Origin: Astrothelium macrocarpum
Taxonomy: Eukaryota > Ascomycota > Dothideomycetes > Trypetheliales > Trypetheliaceae
Assembly: GCA_021030915.1 (NCBI GenBank)
Contig: JAGEMR010000010.1
Location: forward strand, 1-64,000
DNA length: 64,000 bases
Direction of reading: 5' to 3'
Shown here: one piece after another, positions 55,828 to 64,000 of the stretch
Layout: every line of letters begins with the position of its first letter
Position numbering within the stretch: position 1 is the stretch's first letter
The notes under the pieces: model-generated
Databases searched by the model: none
Seen by the model: only the letters and a program-made list of their open reading frames with translations
What the model was told of the DNA's origin: nothing
Made by a program: the position numbers and the translations under genes

Positions 55828-56855
55828 TGAGATTGTTATAAATGCAGCTCTGTTTCACAACTGAAGATGTTTCGAAAAGCTGATTATTTACTGCTGCTAT
55901 CTATTGAGAAGGTTCGTTAGTAAGCAAAGTTATTCAGAAAGTCTAAGATGAACTACGATGATTCATGGACAACTCCACCAGCCAAGTGTATGAGGACAAT
56001 ACGGCGGACCAGAAGCACCAAAAGCTTGTAGAGTCACCCCCACGAGCTGAGACAGGTATACCGTCTACCGCACGACAGCCACCTCACCCGTTGAAAAATC
56101 CTCGCTTTTCTTATTTATCTACATCAATCTTAGAAACATGCCCTCATTCGGTAAATTTAGAGACTGTTGAACATGATATTTTAGGTCTACTTGGATCTTT
56201 TGAGTACAGAGGACCAGTGGTTGCCATCAGAAGCGTTATGGGCTACAGGAGCAAGTATTCGCCAGATATCTATCGAGGGATTACTCAATACTGTTTTTAG
56301 CCATTGTAAAAGATCACCATTAGTTGAATGACGCTCATAGAAATCGCGACAATTACTATTGGGGAGAACCTCGATATTATTTCAAGCCATTATAAAAGAT
56401 ACCCCATTTGTTGATTGATGCTCATAGAAATCGCGATATTTGCTATTGTCGAAGGGCTCCTTAACAGATGTTGAGTGAATGATTTCATGGTAACGTGGTA
56501 GAGCCGAGAGACAAGTTGAGGCAGCCACTCATTCATTGGAAATGCCCTTGGAGCGCATGTGAGTGAGCAGTGGTGAGCTGGGAAATGTTCGAATATACAC
56601 TCGCCAAATGGCCACAACGCGACAAACATGGATTCACGGGAGACAAGAAGGAATCTAAAAGGCTGTCAGGAACACCGTTGAGCAGTTGCCATTCCATTTA
56701 AACACCGTAGCTGTGCCGGCACAAGCATCAGCACAAGTCATTTACTACTTTTCACATCCCTTGTATGTTTCATTCCTGCATCCATTACCAGTACCAAAAA
56801 TCCCCAAACCCGCCCGACCCTAAAGAAAGCCACAATCATCTATCCAACCCCATCC
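55828..56855. other. Intergenic, no supported gene
   Basis: A 111-codon frame at 55965-56300 has no recognisable content. A near-direct duplication of about 35 bp (GCCATT-TAAAAGAT plus GATGCTCATAGAAATCGCGA-like sequence) occurs around 56300-56350 and 56383-56435. Confidence 0.4.
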
Positions 56856-57754
56856 CTACTCCCCATCCACCTTCGCAGCACTATCGGCCACCTCCCCTGC
56901 TGTGTCGGCAACCACCTTATCCTCTCTGTCCTTCCCCACGCCACCCATCACCGCATTCCTCACGACTTCCACTGTCGCTCCAGGCCCGCCCGCCTCGGCC
57001 GCCAACACCTTTGCAGCGCCGTCACTCGACTTCTCGAGTACCACCACACCGCGTACAGTGCCCTTGGGCGACTTCTTGAAGCCGAGCGCGGCGATCAGGG
57101 TCGCGGATGGGTCGCAGAGGAGCGTGTAAGGGAGGTTTTGCTTGGTGCGGAAGGAGGTGTTGGATTTTGGGCTGTCGGTGGAGAGGCCGTAGAGCGTCAG
57201 GCCTGTGGTGGAGACTAGGGGTTCGTAGGAGTCGCGGAAGAGACAGGCTTGGGTTGTGCCTGGGTGGGAGATTGGGGTTAATTGGGCCAGATGACAAAGT
57301 TCGAGGAATGGGGATTGGTAGTTTATTTAGGGGGGTTTGAGAGTGAGAGAAAATACGTGACATGTGATTTAGAGAATGGAAACTTACAGCCTGGTGTTGA
57401 GGCCTTGGGATAAGTGAAGATGACAACGCCGGACTTGCTGTCCGCGACCATCTTCTGAAGGCTCGTTTTCACGGCTTCATGCGTCTCAACCTCCCCGCCG
57501 AATCCTTCCAGGTCGATGCTGTCGCCGACTTTGGGTGCGCCAGATGCAGTGGTACCTTTCTTAGCAGCCGCGGCGGCGCCATTAGGGGCGGAAGCAGCCG
57601 CAGCTTCCTGAACGGCCGAGGCGACGTCTTCCTTGCTTACATCTTCTTTCGACGAGTCTGCTTTGGAGGCCTTGGACTTTGGACCAGACTTCTTCTTTGG
57701 AGGCGGTGTGGGGGCCTCTTCCTCCTTAGGTTTGCGCTTGCGGAGCTCTACCAT
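56856..57754 (-). CDS. PrxQ/BCP-type peroxiredoxin (Dot5-like)
   Basis: Exons 57754-57388 and 57259-56856 on the minus strand (128-bp intron) give 256 residues. The N-terminus is Lys/Pro/Ala-rich (LRKRKPKEEEAPTPPPKKK), like a nuclear targeting stretch. The thioredoxin-fold core has FTYPKASTPGCTTQACLFRD with peroxidatic Cys123 and resolving Cys128 in the C-x4-C spacing of the PrxQ/BCP class, then YGLSTDSPKSNTSF, LPYTLLCDPSATLIAALGF and GVVVLEK. The C-terminal 50 residues are Ala/Val-rich and charged. The basic tail and class fit a nuclear thiol peroxidase that reduces hydroperoxides with thioredoxin. Confidence 0.92.
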
Positions 57755-59233
57755 GGTGGTGAGCCGGCGAGGCGGATGGGATCGGAACAGGAGCGAATCT
57801 AGTGAGAATCAGGATGAGCTTGGAAGGGGGCGAGTCAAATGCGATGGAAATGAGGGAGGAGCTTGGTCGGAGCGATGAGTGGGATGGAGAATTGAAGCTC
57901 GAACGGAGCGATCCACGGCCTGATATTGCAAATGCGCTGGCCGAGGTCGCACGGCAGAATCAGAGGGTGCTTGTAGCGTGGAACCGAAACAGGTGCTAGA
58001 ACAATGCTGCACAACTCACCTTTCAGATCGTCATACACATAGCAGCACAAGCAGGTGGTTTATCAAGCAGAGGGAAGAGGTCGGGTGGTGGGAAAACAGA
58101 GAGGCTGGCTACGGGGGCAGTTGCAGCCTCCTCTCCGCAGCTCCATGACTTCCATCCTACCAAGCTGACTGATAGCTACCTGGGGGCCTCATCGAGCGCT
58201 CAGGGGCGAGGGGGGAAACACGGCCGATCGGGCTCTGATCGTATGAGAGTGAGTGTCGATTGATGATGGCGCATCCCCCGCGCATTGTTGATTGGTGAGG
58301 TTGGCCCACGCTCGGCTGCCCTTGAGCTCTGCCCCGGATTGCTGCAGACAACGAACTTAGCTTTGACTTTACATGTTTCACAAATTCATCTCATTCTGCA
58401 TCCTCGTCTGACCTGAATTGGCGGAAGAAGGCATTCTTCCTTCAATAACGTGCCTTGAATAAGTGAGATTCACTAATGACATCACCTGAAGCTACTGCCC
58501 ATGTTACCAAAGTACAGGTACCTAAGTACCTTACCCCAGGTACTAACACCGTCCGACGAAAAATTTATCGAGAAGACTACCATCTAGATTCCTCAAGTCA
58601 TTGCGTGTCTCTCTGTAATGTTCATTCCATGGGAGCTGTTGAAGATGTGCCACGTCAATGTGGAGACTGTAATGATTGAGCTGTTGGCCTTCCTTGGAAA
58701 CCATTCTCGCGTATCTTTACGATTAATTTCTTACTGCCAGCATTTCCATTTCGCGCATCTGCATGTCTCTCGATGTTGCCGAGCTCCAAAATCTACACGT
58801 TGTACCTTTTTTTAACGTAACGAAAGCATGAAATCTCTCAGATATACTTGAATAATACTCAACCCTGAACCTTGAAGCTTTCTTCGTTTCTTTTTTGTTT
58901 CCTCTTTCTCGTTTCTCGTCTCGTGGTGCTGGATCAATAGGCCAAATTCAAATGCGCCGTTTAATCGGCACCTACTTCTCTGTCCACCTTGCCTCTTAAG
59001 TCCTTCTCTCAAGCCCAGTCCACTCAGCAATCCTCCGCTTGTATTCCGCACTTCTCCACATGACATTGAGGAGCTATCGCCTCCACACCTCATTGTTCTA
59101 TCGGGACAATCCCATCATCTAGAAGAACAGGTCATTCTTGGTGAACACCCTCCACTCTCATTCTAGACTTAAAATCTTGTCTCTGTTTTCATTGAATTAT
59201 ACCATCAGTCGATATACTTGTGGGACCTGACCA
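57755..59233. other. Intergenic, no supported gene
   Basis: Upstream of the peroxiredoxin and of the transporter. Contains a cluster of TACCT/AGGTA repeats at about 58515-58545. Open frames are short. Confidence 0.4.
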
Positions 59234-61213
59234 ATGGCTTTCCAATGTCATTCCAACCAGCTCGCCAATACTAATGGCCTCCGGTCTAAAAGCGAACCAT
59301 GTCTCGCAGAACATCCTCTTGCAGTTATTACTAACGGACATCCTACATCATCGCATACTGGTTGTAACTGTAACAATGAACACGCCGGCATTACAGGGAA
59401 TAGCAAGCTTCCGTTAACTGGCATATATCGTCGGGACACCATGACAACCAAAGGATCGGATCAGCGAAATTCATGTTCAGTTTGTCAAGTCGCTCCATAA
59501 GCAGTTGTTGATGTATACTGATATGCATAATTAGGATCCTGTCATTGAAGAAGATCCCTTCCACGATGGCGATAGAAATGCCAAAAAATACCAAACTATG
59601 AAATGGGGGTACGCTTATATTCCCGATCATTCAGAGATTGGAAGCTGACATTTGACAGACATGCCGCATTTTGTATGTAAACTGTCATTATATTCTTGAA
59701 ACAATACTGACGCAAACAAGTAATGGTAGCCGAGATCATATCGCTCGGCATTCTCTCATTACCAGCTGGTATCGCCCTTCTTGGATATACAGTGTATGTA
59801 AGAAGATAATTCTATCGCTCTATTGTAGCTGACCAGACGATAAAGTGGTCTGGTGTGCCAGATCATCGTTGGACTTCTGGGTACCTATACTGGATATTTG
59901 ACCTGGAAATTCAAAATGCGGCACCCCACCATTCAAAGCTTTGCAGATGCAGGACGGATCATGGGAGGTCGCTATCTCGAGTGGATCTTTATGGTCGCCG
60001 GATATCTGAATCTCGTCTTCATCGCCGCTGCCCACATTCTCACCTTCAAAACTGCTATGACGCACATCACCCAAACCAACCTCTGTGCAATCCTCTGGAG
60101 CGTCATCGCCGTTCTCGTCTCCTTCCTTCTCACACTAAAGCGTACCTCTCTTTCTCAGTCTTACGTCTCCGTTCTCTGTACGTTCCCTCCCTCCCTTCTC
60201 TCCAACCCGACAACAGCCTCACTAATCCCTGTCCCTTTAGCTTGCATTTCTATCACCATCGCCATCATTATCGTCACCGCTGCCCTCGCCCTGCATCCGA
60301 CTTCCACCCTCCCGACCCCGCAGTCCATTCCGCTCGATTTCCCGCACGCTTTCCGCGCCATTCTCAACATGGTGACCTCATTCTGCGGACACGTCGCCTT
60401 CATCGGCTTCATCTCCGAGCTCCGCGACCCCGCCTCCTTCCCGAAAGCGCTCGCCATCACTGAGCTCGCAGCCATCACCTACTACTGCGTGATCGCCGCA
60501 CTGATCTACCACTTTGCGGGCCCCGTGGTCGCGAGTCCCGCGATCAACAGCGCGCCGCGCACCTGGCGGCTCGCTGCGTGGGTGGTCGCCATGCCGACCA
60601 TCATCGTTGCTGGCGTGATCAATATGCATGTGGCGACGAAGCAGGTGTATGTACGGTATTGGCGAGGCACACATGTGGTGAATCAACGTACGGTGAAGAG
60701 CTATGCAAGCTGGATGGGCATGTTGGCTGGCGGGTGGGCACTGGCGTGGGTGTTGGCCGAGGCTATTCCGGATTTTCATAACTTTCTGGCGTTCCTGAGT
60801 GCGCTCTTCAATGGCTGGTTTATGTGTGAGTTTAGTCCCCTTCCTAAACATCTTCCGATGCAGACGAAGATCTAGCTGGCGGTTGTGGTGCTAATACATT
60901 CTCATACGTAGTGACGATACCCGCGATGTTCTGGCTTCATATGAACAAGGGTTCTTACTTCAAAAATTGGAAGACTATTGCGATGTTTGCTATCAATATC
61001 GGCATATGTGCTATTGGGATTATGGTGGTATGGTACCATATTCTATTCAATCCTAGTCTCCATGCTAATTTTGTCCAGTTTGTCGTTGGTATGTACGCCT
61101 CTGGGATTGCACTTGCCCATGGAGAGGGTGGCAAAGCATTTAGCTGTACGATTGAAGGCGGCCCAACGATAGAAGAGTTGCTGAATAACTATCACAATGG
61201 CAAAAATACATGA
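59234..61213 (+). CDS. Amino acid transporter, AVT/AAAP (SLC32/36/38-like) family
   Basis: Seven exons, 59234-59479, 59535-59608, 59659-59672, 59721-59793, 59846-60177, 60241-60825 and 60912-61213, give 541 residues; exon 3 has only 14 bases. A polar N-terminal tail of about 100 residues leads to WGHAAFLMVAEIISLGILSLPAG, the first helix signature of fungal AAAP transporters. About eleven membrane segments follow, including GLVCQIIVGLLGTYTGYL, FIAAAHILTFKTAM, LNMVTSFCGHVAFIGFISEL and IAMFAINIGICAIGIMVV. All joins restore the family pattern; the first donor (GTTTGT) is the least certain. It probably moves neutral amino acids across the plasma or vacuolar membrane. Confidence 0.9.
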
Positions 61214-62771
61214 CGCATGCTTTATCTAGGAACCGAGGTCCTGCTGGGACTACGTGGCTGCATTTTGGGTTAGGCGCTGTATGTACAGAGTATGACAGAT
61301 AGTCATAACTATTGGCAACAATCCCTCTTTTCTCATCTCCCCGATCCGGCTCTGGACCTCCCAAGTGGAAGAGTTAGCGAAAAATGCTAAGGGTAGTGAA
61401 GGTGTCAGCCTAACTACTTTTTGGTGAGAGCAAAGCCTCCAATTATCAAGAATTTCAAATATTCATTCACCATTCGGCATCAATAATAAAATTTACAAAA
61501 ACGCAATTCATACTCAAGATCCAAGGGATGGATTTGATCTTGATTGTGATTTAAATTTTCGATTTTAGCTGCGTTTGCATCGTCAACAGTGTGGCATTTT
61601 TACCAGTGAACACCAGTTGAGATACCTCTCCTCTCAAACCTCAGATCAGCTGAGACACGATTTCGTCTTGTTCATAAAGATATTGAGCTCAAATCCATCT
61701 TATGCTCTAGCCCAGGGCTTGATTGAGGACTGAAATGCTCCCATTCGGAACTTTTATGGACGGCACGTACGCAACTTGGCTAAGATCTTTATCGTCGCAA
61801 TCGGAAACTCAAATTGTCTTTCAATTGTTTTTTAAACGCTTTTGCTGAATTGTTTAATCTTATGATGTCTACATCCCTCACCCAGAACGCCTCCAATCCT
61901 AGACCCGAACTTCAAAAGTCTCAAGACTCATCTCAGAACTAACGAAACTCAAACCTTTTGGGGTAAGGATCGGTGTTCGATCGCTCGAACGTTCCTTTCG
62001 CAAGCGGACTCAAAAAGTTCCAGAGTCTTGACCCGCTAAAATGCCATCCGAAGAAGAGGTTCAAGAGAAGCTGCGGTCAGTCCGAGAGAGACAATAAGCA
62101 GCGGGAAAGGGTTACAAGGGGAGCGTGCAAGGCTATGCAACGGGGTTACGCTACGGCCAGAGAGAGCCTGGCGAAGCGCGGACAAACGATACAAACAAAG
62201 GGAGGCCAGCAGGGCAATGAAAAGATGCGATGAAGAGAGTGAGGCTGGCAAAGCGACGAAGAAACGCTATAGACAGAATGAGGTTGGCAAAGCAGCGAAA
62301 AGACGCCATAAAGAGAGCGAGGCTAGCAAAGCAGCAGATAAATGCTATGGATAGTCCAAGCGTAGCAAGTAAATGAGAAAAGAAGCATATTAAAGATACC
62401 GGGGCTACTTGAAAGCGAGGAGAAGGGTTCTGGAGAAGAGAGGCCTCAATAGGAACGAGAGTACCGCGGTCTACAAGTGAGGAGCATCAGGAAAAGAAAA
62501 CGAGTTTGCAGAAGATGTCGCGTGAATCTAGCTGCGCAAGAGGAAAATCAAATAGGAACCATTCTTTGCCACTTTGCGTTGACCCGGAGCAATGATCCGT
62601 TGAAGTTCTTCAAGTTGAAGCTAGTACACAGAGTACCCACTTCAGATACCTATTTCTTGATCGCTCAGAAAGAGCTAAATTTCCCTGGGTCACTGAACTG
62701 CACTATGTGGCAATCTGAACTCAATTGGGTATCTAAATACAAGCCGAAAATCTAATGACCTTTCCGACGCA
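61214..62771. other. Intergenic with a short tandem repeat
   Basis: 3' regions of the transporter and of the PP2C gene. Contains the 39-bp repeat at 62229-62350. No complete gene recognised. Confidence 0.45.
62229..62350 (+). repeat. 39-bp tandem repeat coding a 13-residue unit
   Basis: Units begin at 62241, 62280 and 62319 (GAGGCTGGCAAAGC and variants), exactly 39 bp apart, and read in one frame as E-A/V-G/S-K-A-A/T-K-x-R/C-Y/H-x-x-x. More decayed units may lie upstream (62080-62230). It looks like a fragment of a basic repeat protein; the frame ends at 62357. Confidence 0.6.
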
Positions 62772-63969
62772 TCATAATTTGGCCTTGAATGTATCTGAAA
62801 AGGACGCACTTGCGTCCTGGTTCCGTTCCACATTACCAGTGGTTTTTTGCTCTTCCCCGAAAAAAATCACTTCTACTGTAAGATCGTCCCTACATTGAAC
62901 ATTAGCATTTAGATCTTCACAGCATCAGTCACAAGGAGCAAATTACCTGTAGCGCCGCGAATATGGACTCTGCAGTGTTAGCAGAGCACAAACCATATCT
63001 CTGTCTCTTCCTCCGAGCGCATTTCTGATTAAATGCGTCGCGGCATTTTTGTCCTCTACTACGAATCGCCCATCCGCCTTAACGTCAGTACCCCACCACT
63101 GCTGCTGTCGAATTGGCACTCTCTGGCCTCCCTTCTCCCCATTCTGCTCAGTCATCTCCACAGGTAGCCCTTTCTCACCACCGAACCAGCTCGTCAACCA
63201 CCTCTGACTCTTATTTGCTCCTGCGCCCGTCTTTTGCGCCTCTAGCCACTGCCCAACCAGCCCCACCACCTCCTCATTCGTCAACATCTCCCACAGTCCG
63301 TCTGTAGCCATGACGACAAAATCCCCATTCTCCGGCTGCACTTTCGTCGTTGTGACCACCGGTTCTGCTGTCACATATGGTGGCGTCTTGCATCGCGGGC
63401 TCGGCGTGCGCCCAAAATAGCTCTGCTTGAGGCGTTGCTGCGTTTCGACCGACCACTTGTACAGCGCATCACCGAACGCGCGTGAAGGCTCCAGTCCGCC
63501 CAGGATGCGACCGTTCTGTGTAACTCCATCCTCGCCTGGGTGCTCCTGGCGCAGCCGGACCGCCTCGGATGGCGTGCCACCAGTTTGATCCTCTGAGAGA
63601 GCCGTCGCCGTCCACTTCCCACTTGCACCGCGTCGGCCCAGGACCGCGCGCGAATCGCCAGTGCAGGCGACGCGCAGCTCGCGGCTACGGCTGTCGTAGA
63701 AGCTGAGAAGGGCGCAGGAGCCAGAATACGCAGGAGCGAGAACTTCAGCAGCAACGCGTTTGGATTGGGCTTTGAGGACTTGGGCGACGGAATTGTGAAC
63801 GATTTCGTTGTCGAGCTTCACGAAGCCCTTCTTGATGGCGGCGTCAATAGCAGCAGGGCGAGGGAAGGTAATGGCAGGGTCAGTAAGGGCGGACTGGTAG
63901 GTTTCGTTGAGTTCGCGGGCAACAAAGGAGATGAGAACTTGGCGGAGCTTGGCGGATGTCGTCCAGCCG
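62772..63969 (-). CDS. PP2C-family protein phosphatase, Ptc5-like (5' end outside window)
   Basis: Exons on the minus strand: 63969-62947 and 62889-62772. The first begins at a CAG acceptor with one base that would complete a codon, followed by GWTTSAKLRQVL, so the DGH-type metal motif must lie in an exon beyond the window. Seen PP2C landmarks: SGSCALLSFYD, LRVACTGDSRAVLG, LSEDQTGGTPSEAVRLRQEHPGE, RILGGLEPSRAFGD, FVVMATDGLWEMLTNEEVV and, after the last intron, RDDLTVEVIFFG. The PPYVTAEPVVTTTKV block and the GG-E-KGLP insert match mitochondrial PP2C phosphatases (Ptc5/PDP type), which dephosphorylate pyruvate dehydrogenase. The start at 63821 suggested by the open frame alone is a GTG inside the domain and is not used. 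Confidence 0.9.
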
Positions 63970-64000
63970 CTGCACCAAATTAGAGATATTCTTAGCAGAA

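Noticed and set aside
55965..56300. Open frame of 111 codons
   Set aside because: Starts with a plausible polar stretch but has no motif, no neighbours of related function and no splice extension. Kept out for lack of support.

Overview
The window looks like part of the nuclear genome of a filamentous ascomycete. Genes carry short introns (about 50-150 bp) with GTRNGT donors, CTRAC-like branch points and YAG acceptors. The gene families are typically fungal: HET-domain proteins, Ima1, the Nem1 phosphatase, a mitochondrial cytochrome c peroxidase, a CYP65-like P450 and a Ser/Thr-rich adhesin. One DNA transposon has been turned AT-rich with Gln-to-stop changes, as repeat-induced point mutation (RIP) does. 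The HET, ankyrin and Cys-rich families seen here are common in Leotiomycetes-type fungi, but the exact taxon cannot be fixed from the sequence. All spliced models were built by hand from reading frame, splice signals and protein continuity.

Left end (0-15 kb), mostly accessory: a RIP-degraded pogo/Fot1-type transposon, a small Cys-rich single-pass membrane protein, a complete five-exon P450, the remains of an ankyrin-repeat gene, an intact HET-domain gene, and a dispersed repeat with a 17-bp minisatellite running into an unknown gene.

Core block (15-35.6 kb): an EamA-type transporter, a broken F-box-like gene, then housekeeping genes: Ima1 (inner nuclear membrane), mitochondrial ribosomal protein uL24m, Alg14 (ER N-glycosylation), Nem1-type phosphatase (nuclear envelope/ER lipid control), eIF2B beta, a kelch-propeller membrane protein with a very GC-rich tail, and cytochrome c peroxidase.

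Second accessory block (36-52.5 kb): a small secreted Cys-rich protein, a HET gene broken by one TGA, a membrane protein, an intact HET gene, a nest of repeats including a hAT-like MITE with an exact 8-bp target duplication, a 1343-residue adhesin-like protein with four internal repeats, and a Cys-rich secreted protein with one in-frame TGA. Four copies of one dispersed repeat lie in or beside such accessory sequence.

Right end (53-64 kb): an MDR-type oxidoreductase, an alpha/beta hydrolase with a one-base frameshift, a PrxQ-type peroxiredoxin, a seven-exon amino acid transporter, and the 3' part of a PP2C phosphatase that runs off the window. No tRNA, rRNA or CRISPR was recognised. I found no wholly new system. 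The strongest unusual signals are the nested-insertion record in the minisatellite, the dispersed repeat family, and the cluster of self/non-self and surface genes with single-lesion pseudogenes.
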